A DNA stretch of 64,000 nucleotides, taken from Pelagicoccus sp. SDUM812003 (GTDB lineage: Bacteria; Verrucomicrobiota; Verrucomicrobiia; Opitutales; Opitutaceae). The notes beneath the pieces are model-generated. The model was given only the letters and a program-made list of their open reading frames with translations, did not search any database and had not been told where the DNA came from. This document shows, piece after piece, positions 28,039-39,127 of the stretch. Location of the stretch: the NCBI RefSeq assembly GCF_031127815.1, contig NZ_JARXHY010000008.1:1-64000 (forward strand). The letters run 5' to 3'. The stretch's first letter is position 1. Each line of letters opens with the position of its first letter. The translations under genes were made by a program, and so were the position numbers.

Positions 28039-30273
28039 ATGAGCACCTCCGACCACGATCTTGCCAAAGCGAACGAAGCCCTTCGCGAGCGTATCCAGGA
28101 ACTGGAGAGGATCAACGCGTCGCTCACGCATCAGGTGGAGCGGGCGACCCAAGCGGCTGAAAACAGCTCCATCGGGCGCGCTGCCAAGGAATTGGAGGAA
28201 CAGGTAGAGGAGCGCAATCGTCAGCTGGAAGAGACCTTGCTCGAGCTGGAAAGATCCAACGAGGAATTGACCATCGCCAAGGAAAAGGCGGAGGCCTCAG
28301 CCCATGCCAAGAGCCAGTTTCTGGCCACCATGAGCCACGAGATCCGCACTCCCATGAACGGATTGGTCGGCGTGCTCACCCTCATCGAAGACGGCCTGCC
28401 GGCGTCCAAACGCAAGCTCCTCAAAACTGCCCAAAACTGCTCGGAGGACCTGCTGCTCATCATCAACGACATCCTCGACATCTCCAAGATCGAAGCGGGC
28501 AAGATGAATCTCGAGCGCATCGTCTTCGACGCCCGCGAACTGCTGGAAAGCGTATGCGAACTCCATAGCGCCAGCGCTCATGCCAAAGGGCTGGAAATCG
28601 TCTGCGATACCGATCCGCAGCACGACTACCAATGCCTCGGCGACCCGCTTCGCATTCGGCAAGTGATCTCAAACATCGTCAGCAACGCGGTGAAGTTCAC
28701 CGACAAAGGCGAAGTCGTGGTGAAGGCCAGCGTGCTGCTCAACCCCATCATCGGAAACAGCCTGTTCATCGAGATAATGGATACCGGAGTCGGCATCAGC
28801 GCCCAGGCCCAGGAACGCCTCTTCGAAACCTTCTCCCAAGCCAACTCCTCCACCACCCGCAAGTTCGGCGGCACCGGACTCGGCCTGGCCATCGCCAAAA
28901 AGTTCGTCGAGCTCATGGGAGGGGAAATCGGCGTCGCTAGCAACGAAAACGTAGGCACCACCTTCTGGCTGCAGATCCCCCACCCCAATGAGCGCCCCCA
29001 TGGTCGGCACTCCTTCGACACGGAAAAGATCGCCGGAAAACGCGTGCTGATCGTCGACTCCAACGAGACGAACCGCGCCTACCTTTCCCGCTGGCTCACC
29101 TACTGGGACTGCCAAGTGACTGACTCGGGCTCCATGAAGGATCTATTCGAGAATATCAGCAAATTGGATACACCAGAGCGACCGAGCTACGACATCTTCC
29201 TGATCGATCAAAAGCGGGCAGATCGGCATAGGGAGAGCTGGAAGAAAGCCGCGGAGGACATCCTGCAAGCCAGTCGTACCCGAATCATCACCCTCTGCCG
29301 CGCTCAGGACGGCCGCGACTGGACCCTGGACGATCCCAACAGCCTCGCAAAACCTGTCACCATCGGGCGCCTTCACGATTGCCTCGCTGGGAACGCATCG
29401 GCAGACGATTCCTCCGACGCCCAACGAAAAGGCATCGCTTTTCAGCGCTACGAGTCGCTGCGCCTCCTGCTGGTGGACGACAACATCACCAACCGCTTGA
29501 TCGCTTCCCAGCTCCTCGAACAACGTCATGGCATCAAGGCGAAAACCGCCGCCAACGGCATCGAAGCCCTCGAAACCCTCAGAGACGAGCCGTACGACAT
29601 CGTGCTGATGGATTGCATGATGCCCGATATGGACGGGTACGAGGCCTCGCGGGCTATTCGCCGCGGGGAAGTGGGAGCCACCAACAAGGACGTGATCATC
29701 ATCGCCCTCACCGCCAACGCCATGAGTGGCGACCGTGAAGAGTGCCTCGCCGCCGGCATGGACGACTACCTCACCAAACCGCTGCGGGCCGCCTTGCTGG
29801 CCAAAGCTCTCCACAAATGGGTGGGCGGAAAAAAGAGCCCCTCCGTGCACAAAATCCCCGAGGAGCCCCGTGACAATTCCGGAGACGAGTTCGCCAGAGC
29901 CCTCTCGTGCGAACCCCTTTTCGACCCGACGAATCTGATTGAGATGTACGAGGAAGAGTACGCGGTCATCAACAATCTGCTGGAGTTCTTCCTTTCGAAT
30001 CTGGACGACACCTTGAGCCAGCTGCAAGAAGCGGTCGAATCGAACGCCGACGCCGAACGGCTACGCTTTCTTTCGCATCAGATAAAAGGCTCCGCCGCCA
30101 ACTACGGCGCCCAGCGGCTTTTCCTCATCACCAAAACCATGGAGCAGCACTGCGTGCAGAACGAAAAGGAAAAAGCGATTTCGCTCTTCCCGGAAACCAA
30201 AGAAATCGTTTCGCGCACAATTCGGGAAATCGCTCAGTTCAGCGTGGACAGCAACGGAACCGCAAGTCAGTAG
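28039..30273 (+). CDS. Soluble hybrid histidine kinase (coiled coil-HisKA-HATPase-REC-REC-HPt)
   Basis: 744 residues with no membrane segment. An N-terminal coiled coil (about 5-90) precedes HisKA with phospho-acceptor His100 (ATMSHEIRTPMNG), then HATPase boxes DTGVGI and GGTGLGLAIAKKF. The first receiver (starting VLIVDSNETN) looks degenerate: it keeps an Asp in FLIDQKR and a Lys in LAKPV, but lacks the second acidic residue and the MPxMDG loop. The second (LLLVDDNITN, VLMDCMMPDMDG, TKPL) looks complete. A C-terminal HPt domain has the His in LSHQIKGSAANYG. There is no periplasmic sensor, so the input is cytoplasmic or through the coiled coil. No output regulator is adjacent. Confidence 0.9.
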   Translation: MSTSDHDLAKANEALRERIQELERINASLTHQVERATQAAENSSIGRAAKELEEQVEERNRQLEETLLELERSNEELTIAKEKAEASAHAKSQFLATMSHEIRTPMNGLVGVLTLIEDGLPASKRKLLKTAQNCSEDLLLIINDILDISKIEAGKMNLERIVFDARELLESVCELHSASAHAKGLEIVCDTDPQHDYQCLGDPLRIRQVISNIVSNAVKFTDKGEVVVKASVLLNPIIGNSLFIEIMDTGVGISAQAQERLFETFSQANSSTTRKFGGTGLGLAIAKKFVELMGGEIGVASNENVGTTFWLQIPHPNERPHGRHSFDTEKIAGKRVLIVDSNETNRAYLSRWLTYWDCQVTDSGSMKDLFENISKLDTPERPSYDIFLIDQKRADRHRESWKKAAEDILQASRTRIITLCRAQDGRDWTLDDPNSLAKPVTIGRLHDCLAGNASADDSSDAQRKGIAFQRYESLRLLLVDDNITNRLIASQLLEQRHGIKAKTAANGIEALETLRDEPYDIVLMDCMMPDMDGYEASRAIRRGEVGATNKDVIIIALTANAMSGDREECLAAGMDDYLTKPLRAALLAKALHKWVGGKKSPSVHKIPEEPRDNSGDEFARALSCEPLFDPTNLIEMYEEEYAVINNLLEFFLSNLDDTLSQLQEAVESNADAERLRFLSHQIKGSAANYGAQRLFLITKTMEQHCVQNEKEKAISLFPETKEIVSRTIREIAQFSVDSNGTASQ

Positions 30274-30337
30274 GCCCGTTGCCGCGACCGACATAACGCA
30301 AAGCCCTCCAGGCGGCCCCAAACGCGTATCCTTATCC

Positions 30338-31438
30338 TCAATACGTTTGCAGAACGCGTTCAACGGCTTCCATCACGGTGAGCTCGCCAGCCGCCACCTT
30401 GTCGCGAACCTCGGATAGACAGCCCTTCACTTCGCTCTTCTGATAGAAAAGCCGCAAGGCGCTTTCCTCCAGCAGCGTCTTGAACCACTGGGAATTCTGG
30501 GCCGCCCGACGCGACTCGAAGACGCCGTTCTCCTTCAGGAATTGCTCGAATCCGGTGATCATCTCCCAAATTTCATCCACCCCTTCGCCGGTGACGGAGG
30601 AACAGGCCATGGCCTTGGGCTTCCACTTGGGCGTGTACGGATGCAGAAAACGCATCACCCGCTCGTACTCGGATCGCGCCGCCCGGGCTCGCGTGACATT
30701 GTTTCCATCGGCCTTGGTCACCACGATGGCGTCCGCCATCTCGATCACCCCTTTCTTGATGCCCTGAAGCTCGTCGCCCGCTCCCGCGATCTGCAGCAAG
30801 AGAAAGAAATCCACCATAGAGCGAACCGCGACCTCGCTTTGCCCGACGCCAACCGTTTCGACTAGAATCACGTCGTATCCAGCGGCTTCGCACAACAGAA
30901 TCGATTCGCGCGTCTTAGCTGCCACACCGCCGAGCGTGCAACCTGAAGGCGATGGACGAATGAATACGTTCGGCATACGCGAAAGCTCTTCCATACGGGT
31001 CTTGTCGCCCAAGATGCTGCCGCCGCTGACCGAACTGCTCGGGTCCACCGCCAATACGGCGAGCTTGTGGCCTGCGGCGCAAAGCTTCTTGCCGAGGCAC
31101 TCGATGAAGGTGCTCTTTCCCGCTCCCGGAGTGCCCGTTATCCCGACGCGTATCGACTTTCCGGATGCGGGCAAACAGCGACGCACCACTTCGCGGGCGA
31201 TTTCCTTATGAGCGGTCGCTTCGCTCTCCACCATAGTGATGGCCCGCGCGAGCAACGCTGTATTGCCATTCTCGATACCTTCTACCGCTTTATCCGCGTC
31301 GAGAGGAGCCTTGCGCCGCCGCCCTGCGTTCGGTCGATCGGAGATTGAAATGCCGCTCACGATTTCGCCAGCGTAGAGCGACTTGTCCGCATCCTTTGGA
31401 TGCCATTCTGGGTTGCACTTGATCGTTTTGGGTTTCAT
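30338..31438 (-). CDS. meaB: Methylmalonyl-CoA mutase GTPase chaperone MeaB/ArgK
   Basis: 366 residues of the G3E GTPases. Walker A is GTPGAGKST; the family motif AVDPSSSVSGGSILGDKTRM and the Mg/switch region ETVGVGQSEV follow, with TKADG as the base-specificity motif. MeaB proteins load adenosylcobalamin into methylmalonyl-CoA mutase and protect it from inactivation. The gene lies downstream of both mutase subunits on the same strand but beyond the mutase terminator and a palindromic element, so it may have its own promoter. E. coli has the same association (ArgK/YgfD next to Sbm). Confidence 0.92.
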   Translation of the reverse strand: MKPKTIKCNPEWHPKDADKSLYAGEIVSGISISDRPNAGRRRKAPLDADKAVEGIENGNTALLARAITMVESEATAHKEIAREVVRRCLPASGKSIRVGITGTPGAGKSTFIECLGKKLCAAGHKLAVLAVDPSSSVSGGSILGDKTRMEELSRMPNVFIRPSPSGCTLGGVAAKTRESILLCEAAGYDVILVETVGVGQSEVAVRSMVDFFLLLQIAGAGDELQGIKKGVIEMADAIVVTKADGNNVTRARAARSEYERVMRFLHPYTPKWKPKAMACSSVTGEGVDEIWEMITGFEQFLKENGVFESRRAAQNSQWFKTLLEESALRLFYQKSEVKGCLSEVRDKVAAGELTVMEAVERVLQTY

Positions 31439-31549
31439 CGGGAAAAATCGTTTGAGAGCTGCTGATCACGAGGTCGGGCCTAACCAGATCTTCAGTTTTT
31501 CATAGTCTGCGACAAACAGGCAAGATGCCTTTCGGTTTTCAGTTTGCAG

Positions 31550-31635
31550 GGCGGGGCGTCGACCCGCCATCTTTGTCGCCTCAGCGCGGCGACCTACACC
31601 ATGGAGCCGCGTTCCTGCGGAACGTGCCAGCTCCA
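31550..31635. repeat. Three consecutive palindromes (REP-like element)
   Basis: GGCGGG/CCCGCC (31550-31555 with 31563-31568, 7-base loop), GTCGCC/GGCGAC (31575-31580 with 31588-31593, 7-base loop), and a nested hairpin TGGAGC/GCTCCA (31602-31607 with 31630-31635) around CGTTCC-TGC-GGAACG. Three adjacent hairpins in non-coding DNA look like a dispersed extragenic palindrome; a related single palindrome lies at 42281-42302. Confidence 0.6.
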
Positions 31636-31656
31636 CGCGCCTCTCCTTCGCCCACG

Positions 31657-31690
31657 AAAACGCGCCGCCTGCATTTCTACAAGCGGCGCG
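31657..31690 (-). terminator. Intrinsic terminator of the mutase genes
   Basis: Perfect 8-bp stem CGCGCCGC/GCGGCGCG (31661-31668 with 31683-31690), 14-base loop, followed on the minus strand by TTTTCGTGGG. It lies 30 bases past the large-subunit stop codon. Confidence 0.65.
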
Positions 31691-31719
31691 TCGCGAGAGT
31701 GACGATTCAGACAGACTGA

Positions 31720-33891
<2,172 letters not shown>

Positions 33892-33911
33892 TTTAAAATC
33901 GTGCTCGCGGT

Positions 33912-35999
33912 TTAGAGGGCTCCCAGTTCCACCAGGAACTTCTTGTTGGTTTCGTAGTTGTCGGACTTGATGAATATGTAGTCGTCCATGCCAGCTTCGC
34001 GGTATGCCGCTTCCTTGTCGCCGGGATAGCCGGCGAGGATGATCGTGCAGTCCGCAGTCGCTTCCTTGAGGGCTTTGGCCAGCGTCGGAACGCGTTCCTC
34101 ATAGTCCGGATCGGTGCCGCAAATGGCGACCAGCTTGGAACCGCTTTCCTTGAAGGCTTCCACCGCTGACACGTCATCGTCGAAGCCCTTGGGGAAAATC
34201 ACGTCGAAACCGCCCGCCTCGAAGAAGGAGCGCGTGAAGTCGGCCCGGGCCTTGTGCTTCTTGAGCGGTCCCAAGTTAGCCAGGAACAGCTTCGGTCCAT
34301 GGCCGTGCTTGGCGGCGTAGGCTGCCGACGCGGCGCGAAGGTCTTCGTAGATCTCCGCGAGACGCTTGTTGGGCAACGCTTCGCAGCTTGGCTTTTCGTC
34401 AGCCACCTTGCGCAAGGCTGCAACCATCTGTCCGATCGTCGCTCCGTTTGCAGCAGCGCCTTCCAGACAGCCGGAACATTTTATGGAAACGTCCTTGGCC
34501 CGAGCGGCAGCAATCGCTTCCGAGCGATCCGCCTTCAATGCCCCGACGCCTACGCCTTGTCCTTCCAGCGGTTTTTCCTGCAGGTTCGGATAATTGTTCG
34601 TACCGACAAGACGGATACGTTTCTGGCCAAGCATCTTCTCCTTGGCGGAGCGCGTCGCAGCGACGACACCCTGAACGTATCCACTTTTCAGTGACTCGAA
34701 TGCGCCACCTTCCTTTTCGATACCTTGGAAGGCTTTCCAAGCGACCTTCGAGAGCTCGCTGGTAAGATTTTCCACGTACCAGGAGCCGCCCGCTGGATCC
34801 ACCACCGCAGTGAGTTCGCACTCTTCCTGCAGGACCAGCTGGACGTTGCGAGCGATGCGGTTCGCGAACTCGTTGTTGGGGCGGAGAATCTCATCGAACC
34901 GTCCGACGCAGATGCTGTCCGCGCCGCCCACCACAGCGGAAAACGCTTCCGTGGTGCCGCGCAACATGTTCACGTATGGATCGTGCTTGGTCTTGTTGTA
35001 CACGCCGGTGCGAGCGTGCAGGCTCATCTTCGCCGCTTCGGCTGAACCGCCCATGGAGGTGACGATCTTCGCCCACAGTTTGCGAGCGGCCCGCAGCTTC
35101 GCCACTTCCATGAAGAAGTCGGGACCGATGGCGAGGTTGAACTGCAGTTGCTTGGCCGCTAGATCAACGTCGACGCCGCGCTTGACCAGTTCTCTTATAT
35201 AGAAGACGCCGTTGGCCAAAACGCCGGCCAGCTCTTCCGTAGCGCTGGCGCCAGCAGCATGCAAAGGCCAACCGCTCACGCCGATGGAACGGAAGCTCGG
35301 TGTGGTTTCGCTCGCGCTTTTCACCAGATCGGCCGCCTCGTCCATCAGAGCGTCCAGACTCGTCGAGAGGCTTCCCTCGCTGGCCAGAACGCCGAGCGGA
35401 TCGAAATTGTAGCCGCCGCTGACCTTGGCCAGATCCACGCCTGTTTCTTTCAGCCAAGCCGTGAACAGCGACGCGAAGTAAAGGCCGGAACAGCCGGTTT
35501 CGAAGTAGAAGGGAACCGCGTCCGCCACCACTTCCTTGAAGGCCTTGCGCAGATCCTCCACGCAAGCTAAGGAGAGTCCGTCCTGACCCACTTGCTCTTC
35601 CTGAGCCTGATCCGGGTCGAGACCGTTTCGAGTAGCGGCGTCCAGGCGAACGCGCACCGCGTTTTGTCCGCTTTGCAACGCATGCAGCAGAGTCTTGTTG
35701 AACTCCTCTGGAGCTCCTCCTCCAAGATCCTGGGCCACTTCCCAGCCACCCTGCAGGTAGCCCTGAGGTTTCGTTCCACGAGTGTAGTCGCCTTGGCCCG
35801 GGACGGATTCCGCAGCCTCCAAGTCGCTACAATCCTCGCGCCGATAGATCGGCTGAAGAACGATCCCCTCGGGGGTCTTCGTAAGCATCTTCTTATCGAA
35901 GGGAGCTCCTTTCAAAAGGCGCTCCGCAGCTTCGCGCCATTGCTCGTAGGAGCACGCCTCGAAGTCGCCCAATAAAGGTTCCTTGACTGTGTCACTCAT
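33912..35999 (-). CDS. mutA: Methylmalonyl-CoA mutase, non-catalytic small subunit
   Basis: 695 residues from the ATG at 35999 ([11 protein letters not shown]); an in-frame ATG at 36029 adds only ten residues with no better ribosome site. It has the same two-domain layout as the large subunit, but the cobalamin motif is lost: the position of DxHxxG reads [15 protein letters not shown], so it should not bind B12. This is typical of the structural subunit of heterodimeric mutases. It is the first gene of the mutAB unit and is divergent from the epimerase gene, sharing a 145-base control region. Confidence 0.93.
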   Translation of the reverse strand: MSDTVKEPLLGDFEACSYEQWREAAERLLKGAPFDKKMLTKTPEGIVLQPIYRREDCSDLEAAESVPGQGDYTRGTKPQGYLQGGWEVAQDLGGGAPEEFNKTLLHALQSGQNAVRVRLDAATRNGLDPDQAQEEQVGQDGLSLACVEDLRKAFKEVVADAVPFYFETGCSGLYFASLFTAWLKETGVDLAKVSGGYNFDPLGVLASEGSLSTSLDALMDEAADLVKSASETTPSFRSIGVSGWPLHAAGASATEELAGVLANGVFYIRELVKRGVDVDLAAKQLQFNLAIGPDFFMEVAKLRAARKLWAKIVTSMGGSAEAAKMSLHARTGVYNKTKHDPYVNMLRGTTEAFSAVVGGADSICVGRFDEILRPNNEFANRIARNVQLVLQEECELTAVVDPAGGSWYVENLTSELSKVAWKAFQGIEKEGGAFESLKSGYVQGVVAATRSAKEKMLGQKRIRLVGTNNYPNLQEKPLEGQGVGVGALKADRSEAIAAARAKDVSIKCSGCLEGAAANGATIGQMVAALRKVADEKPSCEALPNKRLAEIYEDLRAASAAYAAKHGHGPKLFLANLGPLKKHKARADFTRSFFEAGGFDVIFPKGFDDDVSAVEAFKESGSKLVAICGTDPDYEERVPTLAKALKEATADCTIILAGYPGDKEAAYREAGMDDYIFIKSDNYETNKKFLVELGAL

Positions 36000-36144
36000 G
36001 ATAAATCGGTGTACGTAGAGGTTAATCAAAAACCGACGTCACGCGAACGCGCGTAGCGTCGAGTCTGGGCCCCACAATCAGAACCTCGCCGAATTTGTCA
36101 ATTAGCTAATTTTATCCAAAGCATTATTGACTTAAGTAGGCCTA

Positions 36145-36603
36145 ATGTCCAATTTCGCCACCGATTCGGCACGACAACACCATATGTCACTTCCAATGAT
36201 ACAGCAAATCGATCACATCGGCATCGCGGTCAAAGATCTCGAAGAGGTGAAAGCCTACTACGAGAAGTCGCTTGGTTTGAAGTGCGAAGCCACCGAAGAG
36301 GTGGAATCGCAAAAGGTACGCACGGCATTCTTCCATGCTGGCGAGGTCCATATCGAGCTACTCGAGCCGACCGACCCGGAGAGCCCGATCGCCAAGTTCC
36401 TGGAAAAAAAAGGCGAAGGGATTCACCACATCGCCTTCCGCACTGACAATATCGAGGGTCAGCTCCAACACGCCAAGGACAGCGGCGTGAAGCTCATCCA
36501 CGAAGTACCCTTCGAAGGGGCGGCCAACAAGCTCGTGGCCTTCCTCCATCCGAAGTCCACCCATGGAGTGCTCACCGAGTTCTGCATGGAGAAGCCGGAC
36601 TAA
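36145..36603 (+). CDS. mce: Methylmalonyl-CoA epimerase
   Basis: A glyoxalase/VOC-fold protein of 152 residues at most. The family start IDHIGIAVKDLEEV follows a 19-residue extension, so translation may instead begin at the ATG at 36184 or 36196; the one at 36145 has a weak AGTAGG site. Metal ligands and catalytic Glu are expected in IDHIGIAV (His), HIELLEP (Glu), IHHIAFRT (His) and LTEFCME (Glu), all present. It converts (S)- and (R)-methylmalonyl-CoA, linking the mutase to the decarboxylase genes that follow. The carboxyltransferase gene begins 31 bases later, in the same operon. Confidence 0.92.
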   Translation: MSNFATDSARQHHMSLPMIQQIDHIGIAVKDLEEVKAYYEKSLGLKCEATEEVESQKVRTAFFHAGEVHIELLEPTDPESPIAKFLEKKGEGIHHIAFRTDNIEGQLQHAKDSGVKLIHEVPFEGAANKLVAFLHPKSTHGVLTEFCMEKPD

Positions 36604-36634
36604 GGACCAGTCGAAGCCTCAGATTCTTATCACC

Positions 36635-38188
36635 ATGGCAATCGATCCCAAATTGTTAGAACTGCTGCGCAAGAAACGCGAAATCGCGAAGAAGGCCGGC
36701 GGCGAGGATAAACTGGCCAAGCGCCGCGAAAAGGGACAGATGTCCGCTCGCGAGCGACTGCTCTACCTGTTCGACGAAGGCACCTTCCAAGAATTCGGCA
36801 TGCACGCAGCCCACACCGCCACCCGCTTCGGCATGAAGGACAAGCTCATGCCTTACGATGGCGTGGTCTGCGGCACCGGCTTCGTCGAAGGACGCCCAGT
36901 CGCCGCTTTCAGCCAGGACTTCACGGTCGGCGGCGGCGCGGTCGGACGTATCCACGCCAAAAAGATCTGCGATCTTATGGACTATGCTCACGAAGCGGGC
37001 ATGCCATTGATCTCCGTAAACGACTCCGGAGGCGCTCGCATCCAGGAAGGCGTGGATTCGCTTTCTGGATACGGACAGATCTTCTTCAAAAACGTGCTGC
37101 TTTCCGGCGTCGTTCCCCAAGTCGCCATCATCGCTGGCCCCTGCGCCGGCGGCGCCGCCTACTCGCCCGCCCTGGCGGACTTCATCATCATGACGAAGTC
37201 CAACGCCAACATGTTCATCTGCGGACCGGACGTCATCAAGGCGGCCACCGGAGAACAAGCCTCGCTCGATCAGTTCGCCACCGCGGCAGCTCACGCATCC
37301 GTTTCCGGCAACATCCACATGATCGCCGAAGACGACAAGCACGCCCTCGAGCTCGCGTCCCGTCTGCTCAGCTTCCTGCCGAGCAACAATCTGACCGATC
37401 CGAATCACGATCTGGAAGTGGAGCTCGATCTCTCCCCAGACGAAGGCATGAACGAGATCGTTCCCGGCTCCCCCAAGGAAGCCATGGACGTTCACGCAGT
37501 CATCGAACGCCTGGTGGACGATGCAGACTTCTTCGAAATCATGCCGAGCTTCGCTCGAAACATCGTCACCGGTTTCGCCCGTATCGGCGGCATCGTGGTC
37601 GGCATCATCGCCAACCAGCCGACGGTCAAGGCCGGCACCCTGGACATCGACAGCTCCGACAAGGGCGCCCGCTTCATCAGAACGTGCAATGTATATAATG
37701 TACCACTGGTAAACCTGGTCGACGTACCCGGCTTCATGCCAGGTCTCGCTCAGGAACGCGGCGGCATCATTCGCCACGGAGCCAAGATGCTCTTCGCCTA
37801 CGCGGCATCCACCGTACCCAAGATCACCCTCATCATGCGCAAGGCCTACGGCGGAGCCTACCTCGCCATGTGCTCAGCTGACATGGGAGCGGACCGCGTC
37901 TACGCCTGGCCCACCGCGGAAATCGCGGTCATGGGCGCTTCCGGAGCGGTTAACGTGCTCTTCCGCAACGAGATCAAGAACGCCGAAGACCCCAAGGCTC
38001 GGGCCGCGGAGCTCATCGAGGAATACGCGGAGGAGTTCTCCTCGCCTTATCAGGCGGCGGCGAACGCCATGATCACCGACGTGATCGAGCCTTCGGAAAC
38101 GCGGGCCACCATCGCTGAAGCCCTCCGCCTGACGCTTTCCAAGCGCGACACCCGTCCGCCCAAGAAGCACGGCAACATTCCTCTCTAA
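36635..38188 (+). CDS. mmdA: Methylmalonyl-CoA decarboxylase alpha / propionyl-CoA carboxylase beta-type carboxyltransferase
   Basis: 517 residues from the ATG at 36635; the longer frame back to 36563 overlaps the epimerase and is not needed. It is an acyl-CoA carboxyltransferase with two crotonase-fold halves. The oxyanion-forming Gly pairs are in NDSGGARIQEGV and AGPCAGGAAYSPA in the first half, and MRKAYGGAYLAM in the second; VDVPGFMPG is also typical. With the downstream gamma, biotin-carrier and beta subunits it forms the sodium-pumping methylmalonyl-CoA decarboxylase: it moves CO2 from methylmalonyl-CoA to biotin, releasing propionyl-CoA. There is no biotin carboxylase gene next to it, which argues against a plain ATP-driven propionyl-CoA carboxylase. 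Confidence 0.92.
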   Translation: MAIDPKLLELLRKKREIAKKAGGEDKLAKRREKGQMSARERLLYLFDEGTFQEFGMHAAHTATRFGMKDKLMPYDGVVCGTGFVEGRPVAAFSQDFTVGGGAVGRIHAKKICDLMDYAHEAGMPLISVNDSGGARIQEGVDSLSGYGQIFFKNVLLSGVVPQVAIIAGPCAGGAAYSPALADFIIMTKSNANMFICGPDVIKAATGEQASLDQFATAAAHASVSGNIHMIAEDDKHALELASRLLSFLPSNNLTDPNHDLEVELDLSPDEGMNEIVPGSPKEAMDVHAVIERLVDDADFFEIMPSFARNIVTGFARIGGIVVGIIANQPTVKAGTLDIDSSDKGARFIRTCNVYNVPLVNLVDVPGFMPGLAQERGGIIRHGAKMLFAYAASTVPKITLIMRKAYGGAYLAMCSADMGADRVYAWPTAEIAVMGASGAVNVLFRNEIKNAEDPKARAAELIEEYAEEFSSPYQAAANAMITDVIEPSETRATIAEALRLTLSKRDTRPPKKHGNIPL

Positions 38189-38214
38189 GCGAACCGGCCT
38201 TAACCTTAAGGATT

Positions 38215-38631
38215 ATGACATTCGTAAACCAAAGCGCCCTTCTCGCGGCAGGATTTCCGGCCCGGCCGGACTTCGGCGAGAATATCACGTTCATCGTGGT
38301 CGGGTTCGTCTTCGTGATGTGCGTGCTCATCGCCTTGTCTCTGGTCACCAGCGCCATCGGCGCCGGATTCGTCAGGGCCGAGAAACGAAAGGCCGCTCAG
38401 CAAGCCGCTGCAGCGCCGGCGCCCGTCGCCTCCGCTCCCGCAGCCAAGACCTCTTCCGGTCCATTCGATGCACACGGCGTTCCCGAGCACATCCCCGCTC
38501 TCATCGCAGCCGCGGTGCACGTCACGTTGAAAGGCAAACGGCACCGCATCCGCGGCGTTCGCGTCGCTCAAGGCGGACGTTGGGCTCAAGAGGGCCGTCG
38601 CGATATCTTCTCCTCTCACCGCGTTCGCTAG
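38215..38631 (+). CDS. OadG-like gamma subunit of the sodium-pumping decarboxylase
   Basis: 138 residues with one membrane helix (about 24-46, FIVVGFVFVMCVLIALSLV), then a flexible Ala/Pro stretch (about 60-77), and a C-terminal segment IPALIAAAVHVTLKGKRHRIRGVR that is typical of OadG/MmdD proteins. This small subunit holds the carboxyltransferase against the membrane and helps assembly. It lies 26 bases after the alpha gene. Confidence 0.85.
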   Translation: MTFVNQSALLAAGFPARPDFGENITFIVVGFVFVMCVLIALSLVTSAIGAGFVRAEKRKAAQQAAAAPAPVASAPAAKTSSGPFDAHGVPEHIPALIAAAVHVTLKGKRHRIRGVRVAQGGRWAQEGRRDIFSSHRVR

Positions 38632-38683
38632 CTGCGTGCCGCGCTGAAAACCAATCTAAAAACAGTTCCAAATTATTAAGAAA

Positions 38684-39079
38684 ATGAAGCGCCTACGCAT
38701 CACTATCGAAGGCAAACAGTACGAAGTTGACGTCGAAGTTATCGGCGAAGAAAACGCGGGCTCCCAAGCGTGGCCTGCCATGAGCTCTCGCTCCGCCGCC
38801 TCTTCCGCGGCAGCAGCTCCTCCCGCTTCGGCACCTGCTCCCTCCTCTCCTCCTCCAGCCGCCGCGCTCGGCGATGTCGTTAGCCCACTCGCAGGCACCG
38901 TCGTTTCCGTCGACGTGCAGGAAGGCGCCCAAGTCAAGGCGGGCGATAAGCTCGTCACCTTGGAAGCGATGAAGATGAACACCATCGTCAACGCTCCCTC
39001 GGACGGCACCATTGGGGCCATCTACGTCAAGGCAGGCGATCCAGTCGAGGAAGGCAAGCCGCTCGTAAGCTTGAAGTAG
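38684..39079 (+). CDS. mmdC: Biotin carboxyl carrier subunit of methylmalonyl-CoA decarboxylase
   Basis: 131 residues. The N-terminal part (KRLRITIEGKQYEVDVEV) is followed by an Ala/Pro-rich linker (about 40-65) and a biotinyl domain (about 65-131) with the biotinylated Lys in LEAMKMNT. It carries the carboxyl group from the alpha subunit to the membrane beta subunit. Layout and size agree with MmdC/GcdC. Confidence 0.93.
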   Translation: MKRLRITIEGKQYEVDVEVIGEENAGSQAWPAMSSRSAASSAAAAPPASAPAPSSPPPAAALGDVVSPLAGTVVSVDVQEGAQVKAGDKLVTLEAMKMNTIVNAPSDGTIGAIYVKAGDPVEEGKPLVSLK

Positions 39080-39127
39080 GCTTCCTCAAAACCTTGGCTG
39101 ACCAGCCAAATAAACGCAGGTAATATA

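Noticed and set aside
36000-36144. Cobalamin riboswitch before the B12-dependent mutase
   Set aside because: The 145-base divergent gap is too short and no GCCACTG-type B12-box is visible.
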